This document shows, one piece after another, positions 35,001-47,242 of a stretch of DNA of 64,000 nt. This stretch comes from Fagopyrum homotropicum. Taxonomy: Eukaryota > Streptophyta > Magnoliopsida > Caryophyllales > Polygonaceae. The DNA lies in the NCBI GenBank assembly GCA_033239125.1, contig BSWB01000002.1:155730409-155794408 (forward strand). Direction: 5' to 3'. The position numbers were made by a program, and so were the translations under genes. The notes beneath the pieces were generated by a model that was not told where the DNA came from, did no database searches, and was given only the letters and a program-made list of their open reading frames with translations. How positions within the stretch are numbered: position 1 is the stretch's first letter; each line of letters opens with the position of its first letter.

Positions 35001-35198
35001 ATGTTATGTGTAATTTGTGCCCTGTACGGGAATGTGCTATATGACCTGACATATCTTGCGGTGGTAGTTTGAGTAGCTTGTGTATATAGATTATAAGGGT
35101 AGCCTTCTTAGTTTGAGAGTTCATACCTCGGCCTTAGGGACCGAGAAGTTCGATGCATAGCAAGTTTCGAGACGAAACTTGTTTTTAGGGGGATCTGT
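32084..35198 (+). pseudogene. Element C interior, decayed pol
   Basis: Colinear with element A 3770-6963. Forward reading shows an RT relic (33945-34200, with NKYPLPRIDDLLDRLQGS at about 33996-34050) and an integrase C-terminal relic (34735-34962, LAWPPRVEGVHTVYQVYY). The other domains are unreadable. Many stops and shifts are present. An A-rich tract at about 34420-34450 is private to C. Confidence 0.85.
35181..35198 (+). other. Polypurine tract region of element C
   Basis: GTTTTTAGGGGGATCTGT leads directly into the LTR start TGTAAC, at the same place as in element A. Confidence 0.6.
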
Positions 35199-38177
35199 TG
35201 TAACGCCCAAAATTTTGGTGCATTTTCGATTTTAATTTTCCCGACTTTTATCGATAATTTACTAGCATAAATATTTTATTAAAAGTATTTTTACAACGTG
35301 AAGTAATTATTTCCGAGTATATTTATATTTTGGATACGTTCACGTATATTCGTATTTTTATATTACGGAAAATTTCAAAAATATTTCCGATCCGAAAATC
35401 CCATTTCGAATATTTTTAAATGAGTTAATTTAATTTTCTTCAATTTTCCCCCTCTTTTCCTTTTTCTACCTTCTTTTTGTTTCTCTCTGTTCTTCTCCTG
35501 TGCCAGGCGGCACCATCAACTCCTGGATGGTCAGCTTCACAACAGATGCGTCTCCTCGTTGCCCAGGCCGCCCAAGCTACATGCCTAAACGGCTCCTAGC
35601 CCTGCACCCTCTGCCTAGACACGCTACCGTCCAACAACTTGCAAAACATTTGTTCGCCCTCCTCGCTCACACCTCACCATCAGCAAGTGAGAACCATCCC
35701 TCTCCCTCAATCCTTCATCTCCCTTCTCGCCAAGCTCTCTGCGCAACTCAGCTCTCGCTTGTTTCCTTCACCGACAGGGAAGACGCCTTGCCGCCTCTTC
35801 AGCCACCAAGGATCCGAAAACTCCACCTCTCCTCTCGCTTTTCTCCTGGCAATCAAGAGCAGCCCTATGCCGACCTTTGCGTCTCCCTAGATCGTCCTCA
35901 ATGTTGCAGCCCTATCTCCTCTCGTCTACATCAGCAGCAACCACCTCCGTCATTGAGCAGCTTCTGTCCGTCCCATCAACCCTGTACCGTTCGAAAGCGA
36001 ACACCTTTGTAGGCTCAACATCGAGCCCAAATGCTGCGCCTTCTCTACAACCGCCGGAACCGGGAGGGACAGGGCAGACTTTGAGCACCCTCCCCGAGCC
36101 CTTCTGCTCTGGCACTTGCCGCCGCATCGAACCATCGGGAAAGCCCCTGCAATCCGCTTGAGCCGGCGCCAGACGAAACTCCCACCATCGAAGCCGCCTT
36201 CTCCTCTGCTCTCCTCTATTGCCGGGAGGAGGCCACTGTCGCCGGTTGCGGGCGACCTCTGCAGCCCTCCTTGCTGCCTCACCTTCGCCTGGAGCCTTAC
36301 CGGAGCCCAGCCGCCGCCTTGTGAATCTCTCTTTCCCCAGCCTGCGTCTTATTCCAGCGAGAGAGAAAACCCTTTTGGGTTATTCGATTTGGCCCCTCAA
36401 TTTTGGTATAATTACAGAATATACCCAATGCTTTGTTATTACAATTTTGACCCATATTTATGGATTATTTCATTTATGCCCGCTGTAGAAAATTAATTAC
36501 ATATTTAGACCCAGTTTTACAAATTATCAATTATGCCCTTGTTGGATTAAATTTGGATTATGACCCTAAAGATTTTAATTGTGGTTTATGACCAAGCTTC
36601 TAGAATATCAAAAGTGTCCCGGGAGGATTATTTACGAGATTTTAACGCAGCGTTTGAAAACGAGTTTTCCTTAGATTTATATATAGTATATATTCCGTTC
36701 AAATTTAGCATATGAGCTAAATTTGTATAGTTTTGGTTTTAGGTTCGGAAGCGTCCCGATAAAGGCCGAACGAGTCCAAGTCAACATCCGTTGATCGTTT
36801 TCCGGCTTTTGACGTCGTGTGAGTATTCTTTCCCCTCGATCTAGTTATGTTAAGTTCTAGTATCATGTTAGGATGGATCTAGCATAACTTAGAGTTAATA
36901 CCAAGTAGTGGTTTGGACCTTAGGTGATTTTCAGGGATTTAATATTGTTTGATGGATTGATGTTGATTCTAAACTTGAGGTGTTGGTTATCTTGTGATGT
37001 TGTTATAAGGCTTTAAGTGATATGGTTGATCTTGTGAGCGTTTTGGGGCTCGAGTTGGGGTTGTATGATCTTGTGGGATTTTGGAGTTTAGGTTTGGCTT
37101 ATCCTAGTTGCATTGTGAGTTATGATCTTGCGAGATCCGAGGGTATAGAAGTCTAAGGACTTCTAGCTTGTGTTGAGTGTGATGTGAGCATGAGAGATTC
37201 TAGGATGCGGTCCTAGAATTGAGAGTCAAATGGTCTTGCGTAGATCATTTGTATAGAAGTCTAAGACTTCTATTGTGAGTGGGTTGTTGTTGATATAGTT
37301 ATCTTCTTGTGAGCAGGTTATGGGCTTCCTCCCTAAGGAAGCGAGAGTGTTGTGAGTTGAGTGTGGTGACGAGGTAAGTCTTCGGACTTACTTAGCTCGT
37401 ATTCCTTGTATTAGCGTTGATGTGTGTTTGGTGGTGTGTGTTTATTGTTTATGTTATAACAACTAAACCGGAAATAGGATTACCGACCTTTATATATTAT
37501 TTTGGCCCAAGTGTATGATAACGGGCGGTGACATCATCTGCCTAGCTCTTGCGAGAGTCTAGGAGGTTCTTGGCGACTAGCCCGTGCTGGTTAGACGGTC
37601 GGAGGCATCCGCACCGTTCCATGCCGGTAAGTAGGGACCGAGGCGGGACCACGGTGGTCTCGTGTCACAAAACTAAGTTGAATTAGAACGGGATATGACT
37701 TAATAACAAAAAGATAATAAACCGGAATTGTGTGCTTTGAGAATGTTGTGTGTTTATGATGATTTACTTGTATTTGTGCCTTTTCCATTGATTCTAATGC
37801 TTCGAATATGAGCTAACGGTTTTATACCGACTGTTGTAGATTGCCTTGCAGGTTAGGAATGCGGCTGAGGGATCCGGAAGAGTGGGCAGCCGGGGTCCGT
37901 ACATTTTAGGATTTGGTTTTGGGTAGAGTCAAGTTTGAGTATTATATTTATTGTATGTTGTATGGCGTTTAGCCTTTGGGGTTGTACTTTTCGGCTGAAG
38001 TCCTTTGTTGCATTCTTTTGGGTTTTTCTTTTCATTGCATAAAAATGTATTTCAGTTTTGGCCTTTATTTGTGCCTTGTTCCAAGATCCGGTGAAATTGT
38101 TGTCAAGCTAAGGGTCGGGACCCATTGTGAGGTCCCAACCCGTAGCGCCCCGAGTCCCGCGGATTCGGGGTATTACA
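35199..38177 (+). mobile_element. Element C 3' LTR (2979 bp)
   Basis: It starts TGTAACGCCC and ends ATTACA. It shares the second half with element A's LTR and has its own pyrimidine-rich island (35450-36370), the intron-like module and the terminal hairpin. The first half is only loosely similar to A. Confidence 0.9.
37374..37839 (+). promoter_or_regulatory. Intron-like module in element C LTR
   Basis: Donor GAG|GTAAGTCTTCGGACTTAC, branch-like GAGCTAACGG and acceptor TTGTAG (alternative TTGCAG ending 37851). The spacing is almost the same as in A. Confidence 0.5.
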
Positions 38178-38357
38178 AGATTTGTTGTTTGGATTAGAAG
38201 CGCGGTCTTAGACCACACTCTTATTTGTAAAAAGCGTTGTCAAGGACAACGTTTTAATATCTGAAATAAAGATAATAAAAACACAAATAGAGGTGAGGCC
38301 CTAGACCGCGGCTATAGTGTAACGTTTTTGAAAAAAAAAACTAAAGAGGCGCGGGTA
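38178..38357. mobile_element. hAT-like element, middle part (unit 2 start)
   Basis: Matches 63580 onward of the complete hAT-like element, including the GCGCGGTC and GACCGCGG motifs. Its left part is displaced by element C, and the right part is missing at the junction to TATGATGATATTT. Confidence 0.75.
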
Positions 38358-38763
38358 TGATGATATTTAAACGTATATAGCTTGATTACCATATGTGTTG
38401 CTTGGGGCTTTCTGCAACCTGTTCGCCAGATTTATATCACAGTTGATAGGGTCTTGTAGTTTATGTTGTGACTTGGTTACTACAGTCAATTAAAGTGAAC
38501 TTTCTTAGTGGATGAGGGATTGCAATATCATTCATTGTACTACACAAACTCTTTCGTTAACAACTGGTTGACAAATTAATATAGTTGGAACCACTGAATG
38601 TTTCAGATCCTTGTTGCAGTTCATTGATAGAGACATTGAACAAGTACACAAAAATTTTTCCTGCAAATGATCTTCTATACATTGATAGTATAGAAGTTGT
38701 AGTTCACTGATAAAGACATTGACTAGGTACACAAATTTTTTTTCCTACAAACAAGCTTCTATA
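38358..38763. other. Unit 2 lead-in with local tandem duplication
   Basis: No gene seen. A segment of about 78 bp (about 38614-38690) is repeated imperfectly at 38694-38772; both copies contain a GACATTGA.TAGGTACAC-like core. Equivalent in unit 3: 50701-51108. Confidence 0.6.
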
Positions 38764-39139
38764 TATTGACAACAGAAAATTACCAAAACAGTACCCCATC
38801 TTTTGGGCTGACTAAACTTTAGTACCCCATCCTTTTAACTATCAGAACGGTACCTCATCTACTGACTCCAACCGAAGATTAATATCTAGGCTACTGTTTA
38901 TCCGTTAAACTATCTAAACGATGTTAAATTTAAGGGTAAAATTGTCCACTCCATTTTTAGTTTTAATTTCCTTTTTTTGAGAGCCTTCTTTACAAAAGCC
39001 CCAAATTTCCCCCAAATTCAACAACCACCCGATTAGGGTTTTGACTGAATTTCTTGGCGGCTGCACTAGTAGAGACTTGGCTCGGCAATGACCTAATTCG
39101 TGCCTAAAATTGGGAAAGGAGAGCCGATTCTTCAAGTAC

Positions 39140-39388
39140 TGTGTGGAGAACAACGAACAACTTCTCGTCTTTGAATTTCCAAAGAATGGAAGCGTTTGGC
39201 ACCACCTTTAGAGCAGAAAAAGGTACATATTCAATTGGGAAAAGAGAGCCACTGTTTTCATCGGAATTGATAGAGGTTTGTCGTACCTGCACGAGGAGAT
39301 CGATCCACGATTCATTCATCGGAGTATCAAGTCTTCCAATATCCTTCTCGATGCTAATTCGTGCCTAAAATTGTTGATTTTGATCTAG
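39140..39388 (+). pseudogene. Captured receptor-like kinase fragment, unit 2
   Basis: Forward reading gives CVENNEQLLVFEFPKNGSVW (kinase subdomains IV-V), a stop, then in a shifted frame GLSYLHEEIDPRFIHRSIK and SSNILLDAN (subdomain VI). A further shift gives a degraded DFG region, KIVDFDLVDFVDD. The catalytic Asp of HRD is Ser. This resembles plant LRR receptor-like kinases. It is not a functional kinase. Confidence 0.85.
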
Positions 39389-39709
39389 TTGATTTCGTAG
39401 ATGATTATACTTGAGATTATCACTAGAAGAAATTCTATTGATATAGAAATACATAATATCCTTTAAAAGGCTCGCAATTGGCACATATGACAAAGAAGAT
39501 TTTGGTGGAAGTGAAGCAGCGAGTTATTCTTCTGCTAAAACATCAGTGAAGCTTCAAAGGTTGAATCAGAAAGTTCTGGTAATGTGTTAAATTGCATTGA
39601 TACAGACAGATCCAAAACTGTTCAAATACATGCTACATTCTTCAAACACAGATGCATAGGCAAACAGATCACCAAATTCATACAATACTTAAGCAATTAA
39701 GATGAAAGT

Positions 39710-40115
39710 GTTCACCTGAATTAGAAGCATTCTTGGACCTTTTCAACTTCTCAATCTCCAGCTGAGCTTCCATGAGCAGGTTCATCCTCTGGAGCTCAAG
39801 TTCCTTAGTGAACTCCATCCTCTGTCTTTCCAATTCCATCATTTGTATCTACTTAGAGCTCTCAATCCCCTCGTAGATCTCTCCAAACTTCAACATCGTT
39901 GTTGCCAGTTCCCTAAACGCCGTCTCCTCTGAGGAAGAATCTATATAGTTTTCGGATCTCCCGTGCTTCTTCCCCACCGACAACACTGGACCTCTCCCGT
40001 TCCCTTCGTCGCCCAATAAACTCTCACTATCGCTTGAATCGACCGAGTTAAACCTCGACGACGAACCAGACCTAGATTTAAAAGGGATGATCGTATTTGG
40101 TGATCTAAGCCCCAT
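39710..40115 (-). pseudogene. Captured trihelix-factor C-terminal fragment, unit 2
   Basis: Same fragment as in unit 1: a Ser/Asp-rich segment from 40115, KFGEIYEGIESSK, an in-frame TAG, then the MELERQRMEFTKELELQRMN coiled coil. One substitution (R to G in EIYERIE) differs from units 1 and 3. Confidence 0.75.
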
Positions 40116-40460
40116 TTTTTGATCGTCATTTTTGGTTGGATATATGAGCTGCTACTGTATTGAACTCAGTTGGATAATATATGTAAATAGATCTAAATAG
40201 ATCTAAATTGTATTGAAAATTTGGGGATTTTGTAAAGAAGACTCTCAAAAAAAGGAAATTAAATTAAAATAGAGTGGACAATTTTGCCCCTAATATTTAA
40301 CACCGTTTAGATAGTTTAACGGATGAACAGTAAAATAGGTACTAATCTTCGGTCGGGGTTAGTAGATGAGGTACTGTACTGATAGTTAAAAGGATGGGGT
40401 ACTAAAGTTTAGTCAGCCCAAAAGATGGGGTACTGTTTAGATAAATTTCTCTATTGACAA

Positions 40461-42077
40461 TATAGAAGTTGAAAAAAAATTTATGCTAGAATTCAAAAAT
40501 TCTGCAGTCTCCAAACTTAAGTCTCCATGGCCATGGGTTTCCATTGCCGCCGAGAACAGAAGAATGACTAATACGAGATATTCTTTGAACACTTCGAGCA
40601 GTTAATTGGTTGTCTTACACTTTGGTTTCTTCATGTGCGAAATTGTGATATTTTGAATTGAATTCTCTATGTGGAATTTCTTTACAGAAAAGGCCGACTT
40701 GGGGAGCTTGTGGCAACACTTCGTGATTCTTATGGGGTATGGGTGGGTTCATCTTATCCTTGAGTCTTTTGCTAAGAAAGCTCCCACCATCCATTTTGTA
40801 AGAAGTGATATGTAAGTAAAATACTTGAGAAATTATAGATTTCATTGCAAAACTCATTGTGTTTTCTCAATACTATAGGAGTCGATTTCTCTTTCTCTCT
40901 CTAGGCTTTGCATTTCAAGGTTTTGTGCTATACCTGACACTTCCCGGTGAAGCTTCTATCGCAGATAAGGACCCAACCGTTTTCTTCAGTTGATCCATAA
41001 TTGGGTACGCTTTTTGTGATCATTTTCTTTTTCTTGGCTCTGATGTTATATCCTACTAATATTTAGCCCTTTGGTGGAAGTTTAAATTGGTTGCGGCACT
41101 GAGGATAGTAGATCTGCAGCCCTTCACTCCAGTTCTTAGAATAGCTAGAAATAACCTTTTTTGGTTTTCAAAATTGAACCTGCAAGGGTATTAGTCCGTA
41201 CAATTTCTCGGGCTCTTTGCCATCTGAGATTGGACACATACAGGTACTCCAGCAAATGTAAGTTCTCATCATCCATTGACCTCTTCATGTCTAAAGTGTG
41301 AATCTACAATATTATTATGAGATTTACTCTTTTTTTTCTAACTTGAAGGGTGAAATGCTTCTTGGGATGGCATATTGGCAGGTGGTCTAGGCTGTTAGGC
41401 GCAATATTGATAAGCTTATGGTATTAGTATGTCCTATTCTTTTGACTACCTATAATCTGCAGGAATTCAAACAGCAAAGTCCATCTCAAAAGCTTGTCGC
41501 AAAGGATTTGCATGGGGTAGAGTGGAAGTTCAGACACATATACACAAAAATATGGACAATTCACATATATATTTCATACATCAGCCTTTCCATTTTGATA
41601 TAGCTTTGATTCTTGCATTGTGTTGAACCAGACCAACCGTGCAGACATTTGCTGACTATAGGTGGAGTCCTTTTGTATATTAATTCTCCTCCCCCACTTT
41701 CTAACTTTGATTCGTTATCGTGTAATTTCTGTTGATATTCCTCGGTGTGAACAGAGCCAGAGAGAAGGTAACCTTAGATTGTCTTAGGTGTCCTCTGAAA
41801 TATCAGATCTTGTTTTTGATAACACTAAGGTGTCATATTTTGTATACTTCTTTTCCTTTTGTTTATGAAACATGTAGCTAATGCCTGTAATTTCATTTAA
41901 TCGCTTGTATACAAATATTTATGTACCATCTTTCTTCGACAGCACATTTGTACAACTGCATTATAAATTATGTTCCCATCGCATACGGTACGAACCAAAA
42001 ATCCGACGCGCGCGGTCTCACCTTAGATCTGATTAAAAAATAATTAGTGTAAAGTTAAAACAGTGAAAATTTTATAA
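40461..42077. other. Conserved unit stretch with LRR-like relic, unit 2
   Basis: Equivalent of 19515-21133. The LRR-like exon relic is at 41187-41243 (ISPYNFSGSLPSEIGHIQ). No continuous gene. Confidence 0.5.
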
Positions 42078-42086
42078 TTAATATTA

Positions 42087-44280
42087 GGGAAATTCCGGTT
42101 GGTATCCCTGTGATATGGGGTATTCCGGATTTTGCCCACAAGTTTTTATAAGTTCGGCTCGTGCCCTTGAGGTTTTAAAATTTCCTACATATACCTAACA
42201 CCGTCAATCCCCTTTAACTAGCAAAACTCCGTTAGTTTATAAAAAAAAACAAAAAACAAAAAACAACAAGATCAATAAAAAAAAAGTTAAAGATCTAGAA
42301 AGGAAGGGTAACAGCTATAGCGGTGGATCTCACCTCTCCTGCATCTCCACATCTCCTCCCCAAACTCTACTTCCATGAAAATACAGCTTCAACTAACCAT
42401 CTCTTCTGTAGCGAGCGAACCAGTCCTTTAACCCCAGTTGGGTCGCGTTTTTCACCGTTCTCTGTAGTACACCCCTTGAATTATTTCCTTCATCACACAT
42501 CGCACCTACAACACAAGAATCACAAAACAGATTGGACGAAAGAATGAGAAGGAAAGGAAATTGACCGTTTTGGTGGATTCAGGCGGCTCAGTTGTCCGAT
42601 TGTCTCATGCAAATCCAAAGAGAAGACGAACGAGATCTGAGTAGACGAAGTAAAGGCGAACGAGATCTGAGCAGTACAAGAAACAACAGGTCGTTTACCA
42701 GAAGAAACATTATAGAGTCCTCTAATTTGTACATCCCTGATTTTGAAATGGAAAATTGGGATTGAATTTAGGTTCAGTGCAGTTGATGGCATCCGATTAT
42801 TAGAATTTATCATTAGAATTTTGGGTGTTGGGTTATTCTTGTAGTAGCAAGTCATATTGAATCACTCAAATTGAATCTCAAACTTGAAAACCTAGAAATC
42901 GATTTCGTTCAAGAGGAGAGGAATGCGGCATGCCTGGAGCTCGATTTCATTCGAGTCGAGAAGAATGAGATGCAAATGTGTTATTTGATAGGTTTTCTTC
43001 AAGATGCAAAAATGTTCCTCTTTCTTTTTAATCGATTTATTTCGATCATGGAGAGAGTTCCATCTACTTCGCCTGGAGAAGAATCGAGAGGAGAGGCAGA
43101 TTAATGTTAACTTGGAGAGGTTGCAACCTCTCTCGATCTATCTTTAACTTTCTGATTACCTTGTTTTATATTTTTGTTTATAAACCTTCATTTAGTTTAT
43201 AAACCTTTGCTGATTTTTTGGTAACTGTTTACATGTGAATGAGTTTTTATATGAACGAGTTTATTTGGGTTTATAAACCCGTAAAAAATAAGCTTCTCAT
43301 CTCAAGGTTATTTTTATTGAAGGGGTTTATTATTTTCATATGCCCGAAATTGCCCTACTCTGTTGATTTGCCCTAACAAAGAAGTGAAGGGGCGAAAGAA
43401 GAGAGGCGGCGAGAGAAGAGAAGGTGACGACAGTAGAGAGCACGAAGAGACGGAGAGGAAAGGGGGCCGTCGTAGAGGTTGTGACCGCCGGTTGCGATAC
43501 TGAGAAGACAATAGCTTATCCGTCCGACAATGCAACAACTGCGACGAGAAAAGGGGTCCGTCGAATGATTGGAACTCCGGCTATTCGGCTACGAAAAGGT
43601 CTCTCTTCAATCCTCTCTTCTTCCCCGGAAAAATTGTTGTTGTTTTTTACTGAATTTGCTGAATTTTTTATGCCCATGAATCACTGAATTTGTGCATTTA
43701 TGTTGAACTGGCACTGCGTTCTTATTTCCTTTCTTCTTTGAAAGCAAATCCCTCCCCACATGTTTGAGCCAAAGATTGACAATGGGTGATGTATGTTACC
43801 GTTATGCAGTGTTCACTTTCTGCATCAAAAGAGCACTTGATGGCTCATCAAAAATCAAAATCTGGGTTTCTTATAATTGCTCCAACAATGGCTATTCTCA
43901 GCTTTTACCCTCCACTGAGTAGAGATTATTACTGACTTGGGTTTTCTTTGTAATTCCCTAATTTTTTTAGGGGTAAAAATGTATTTTGAATGAAAATAAA
44001 CCCAGAAAAAAACTCTATGTAAACATTATTACAAAAATAAAATTTATAAACTGAACGAGTTTATAAACCGAAAAATAAACCATAAACCCGTATACCCAGT
44101 TAGTTTATAAACCCGAAAAAATACAATCCTTTGCTAAACAGGCCCTAGGTTAAAGGGAGTTGACAGTCTTGGGCATATTTAGGAAAATTTAAAACCTCAA
44201 GGACATAAGTTGAACTTGTAAAAACTTGTGGGTAAAATCCGGAATACCCCATATCACAGGGGTACCAACCGGAATTTCCC
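42087..44280. mobile_element. MULE 2, unit 2 copy with nested insertion
   Basis: Ends GGGAAATTCCGG and CCGGAATTTCCC, flanked by TTAATATTA (42078-42086 and 44281-44289). It contains the unit-specific insertion at 43181-44144. Otherwise colinear with units 1 and 3. Confidence 0.9.
43181..44144. mobile_element. Unclassified 0.96-kb insertion, unit 2 only
   Basis: Absent from units 1 and 3, where about 30 bp occupy this place. The right end, read outward, is GGGCCTGTTTAGCAAAGG, resembling ends of some DNA transposons (PIF/Harbinger or hAT). The left end does not clearly match it. Both outer parts are rich in GTTTATAAAC palindromes. A purine-rich, GC-rich centre (43380-43620) stands out and may be captured sequence. 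Confidence 0.55.
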
Positions 44281-44289
44281 TTAATATTA

Positions 44290-45167
44290 AAAATAAAAAC
44301 AAAACGCTTCTCCTAACCGCCTCCCATCTGCGATTCTTCTCCTCTACCGCCTCTATGTAGCCCTATTGCCATGGAGTGATTCTTATCCTTCAATCTGCCA
44401 TTCTTCTCCTCCACCGCTTCTCATTGCTCGGAACTATCTCTCTTATTCTCTGCAAACAGGTACTAATATCATCCTCTACCTCCCTTTTTGCTATCTCTCG
44501 TGTACTCTCCCATCCAATATATTCGGTTAAACCTAATCTGGAATTTTCCGTCGGGTGGTCCGACGATCCGACAGCCAACAATGTTGCATTTGATACTTGG
44601 TGTCTTGTGAATGACTTCTTAAATTGAAATGCTAGATCATCTATTTGAATTGTTTGATTCATTTTTCATCAGTTCCATTAATTTCGATTTGGTTTTTTAT
44701 TTTGGAAATTAGGAATTTTTATGCTCGAAGATTTGGCAGGGGTAGAAAACAGAGGGCAATGTATCTAGTTCATATCGTTTCTTATGCTTGTAATTTATTG
44801 TTAATTTACAAAAATATGAATTCAAGAGGGTGCTTCTATTATCTAGTGTCATATCATTTCTTATGCCATGAATGAATTGATTACTCATCTGAATCTTCTG
44901 AGTGATACAACAAGTGTAGGCTCCTATTATCTAGTCTCTTGATTTTCAGGAGACTACTTGCTTTTAATTGCTTCACCTTTGACTGTTTGGTTGTTTTGTT
45001 TTAATATGAATTCAAAAGGGTGCTCAATTGAGTGAATATGAACACAGAAGGGATGATACAGAAGGACAAAATGTCATTTTTCTGGTTGATTCCGAAGAGT
45101 AGACTTGACAATACACTATCTGATGGAGATTTTGATTAATACATACTCCTGTTTTTACCATTTTTTT
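44290..45167. other. Unit 2 stretch without recognised gene
   Basis: Equivalent of 22373-23250: a leader-like pyrimidine-rich segment with donor-like CAG|GTACTAATATC near 44459, no coding frame recognised. Confidence 0.35.
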
Positions 45168-45239
45168 AGCCTATTAGCTTAAACGGTAGAGCAATGTGTA
45201 ACTAAACACATGGTGCGGGTTCGAATCCCGCATAGGCTA
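45168..45239 (+). tRNA. tRNA-like gene, isotype unassigned, unit 2
   Basis: Identical over all 72 positions to 23251-23322, including the 8-nt anticodon loop. Confidence 0.6.
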
Positions 45240-47242
45240 CATTGCCGAACATACTTTGATTTTGATCTTGATCTTGCTTCTTAAATATTTTAAATTGTTA
45301 ATGTTACAATCTTGATCTTGCTTTTTAAAAATTTTTGGTGTGTGCCTATGTGCGTTTCTTGTCGTTATTTATTACTACGGATCCATTGATATCATATTGG
45401 CTAAAGAAATCATCATGCTTTGTAGCTATTTCCTCACAATAGTTTGTCTTATGTTCAAAGTTAGAAGGATACTTCCAGTATGTTTCTGCAGATTGTTTAC
45501 AAACCACTTTATCAGTTATCACGCTAACGTGTTTTCTAATCAACGACTTTTGATCTCGCTGAAGCATGTTAGCTCTGAATCTCCTTCTGACGACTGTGAG
45601 GGAATGAGGGAGTCCATATCCATAAATAGCATCTCTTAGTTTTGGCTGCTTCATAGAATTTATATGAATCTGCTTTGTAGCTGAAAGTGTTCCGAAATTC
45701 ATCTTTGTTTTTTTCTTTCGCTTAGTTTTGGCTCTAATGTGATTTCTCATCAACGGAGGGTTTTCAGATTTCTGCAGGTCGTTATTTATTACTACGGCTC
45801 CATTGATACTTCAAGTATGTTGCTTTGCCGATAGTATATATTTACTTTTGTTGGACAGTCTGATAAGTATATTAAAGTAATTGAGTTTGCTATTACCGAA
45901 TATAGAATTTCAAAGTAAGCTGAAGTTTGAAGAACAGGGTGAAAACAAAGCATAGTTATATGTAATCAGGTACCAAAACTGACTCCAACCATTGAATGAG
46001 ACTCGTTGTTATTTTCCAAATTGTTAGATTTTGATATTATTATGTTCAATTTGATAGCTAAAAGATGGCTTTTGATTGCTATTTAGTTGCGTTGTTGTAG
46101 GTCTAAATTGGCACCATTTCAAATATATTATGGGAGTATGCATTAGTTTGATGATAACTAAATTATATACAGGAGTAAGAAAATGACATTTGAGCTTGTA
46201 CTTTAGGTGTTTGATGAAAATGACTAAGAGAGAACTGAAGTAAAAAAATGACATCCATAAATTACAGAAAACGAAAGACTGATATCGTATGATAGTGTCT
46301 ATGAGTACATGAAACTGAGGCAGGGTGAAAACTGATAGATCTTGTGTTTTTGTGATTGAGGATTCTCCTTGCATTCTTAACATAAGTTCTGGTGACTAAG
46401 CTCCATAAAGCTATTGGTTATGTCAGGAGAAAATTGTAACATTTGTTTGCATAGATGATTGGTCTGATCAAGGAGAAGATATATTGTCCACTGTCTTTTT
46501 TTTGATATTCCAGAAGTTAACCTGAAATCTGAAAGTTTGGTTGCCCAGACATTGCATACATGTGGCGTAGCATTGAAGAATGTCAGGCTCTTTGTATGTT
46601 GAACGGTATACCATAAATATCAATATCTGGAAATGTACATAGGTTCATTGTTTCAAAATATTGTTTTTAATTACTTGTGAGAGCTAGAATTCAGAAGCCC
46701 GCATAACACAGAGAAGAAAGACAAATGACTCCAAAACTCGATCAACTCTGTAAACAATTCACTGTATTTCATTCACGCAACATTTACTGGTTCTGTACAG
46801 ATGCCAAGAATAGTGGTAGTTAATCTTCACTCATATACAGCTTACTGCACTTTTACATACTGCTTTCCTCCTGCTATACTGCTTTATATCACCCTTAAAT
46901 TTTATAAAGGTTCCTGTAGAAAAACAGATCATCCTTCATCTCTCTTGCCTCAGGGTTGTTCTCAGTTGTGCTACGTTGCTGATTACTTGGAGTTATTTCC
47001 TGCACAGTAAAGTTCAGTTCAGATAACAGTCTCCTTCAATCTCAGCAGTTCAGTTTATTATATCGAGCAGTACTAGTAATGTACCATGACATCTGAAGAA
47101 GGGTCTTTGCAGCCATTATTGTGATTGTCTTTAGGGATCCTGTTCGATCATTGAGGTAGAATAGTAAGATGCTAATATTGTAAGGAATCATTGCATTCAA
47201 CTGTTTAAAATGTTTAACTGAGTTTGATGTCCTTGTAATATA
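45240..47242. other. Unit 2 stretch between tRNA-like gene and PHD-GNAT gene
   Basis: Equivalent of 23323-25343. The 135-codon minus frame (45753-45346) is open here, but it has no recognisable domain and overlaps the repeated CGTTATTTATTACTACGG segment. Confidence 0.35.

Larger units (their letters stand above)
32084..38177 (+). mobile_element. Element C: 5'-truncated gypsy element related to A
   Basis: A decayed interior (32084-35198) followed by a complete LTR (35199-38177). No 5' LTR or primer binding site is seen; the left edge abuts Helitron H6. The right edge interrupts a hAT-like element whose uninterrupted form is seen at 50521/50522 and 62344/62345. Confidence 0.9.
38773..40451. 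mobile_element. Pack-MULE 1, unit 2 copy
   Basis: Inverted terminal repeats of about 230 bp (AGAAAATTACCAAAACAGTA on the left; the complement on the right) are flanked by the 9-bp direct repeat TATTGACAA (38764-38772 and 40452-40460). No transposase. It carries two host-derived fragments in opposite orientation: a receptor-like kinase piece (plus) and a trihelix-factor piece (minus). Confidence 0.92.

Noticed and set aside
35199..38177. Treating the element C LTR as a solo LTR
   Set aside because: A polypurine tract and the related decayed interior directly precede it, so it is the 3' LTR of a 5'-truncated element.
39140..39388. A functional receptor kinase gene
   Set aside because: Only subdomains IV-VI are present, the HRD Asp is Ser, stops and frameshifts are shared by both complete units, and the piece lies within a Pack-MULE.
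45346..45753. Minus-strand frame of 135 codons, also at 57235-57642
   Set aside because: It has no recognisable domain, contains an internally repeated DNA segment, and is split by a stop in unit 1. No splice or promoter support is visible.
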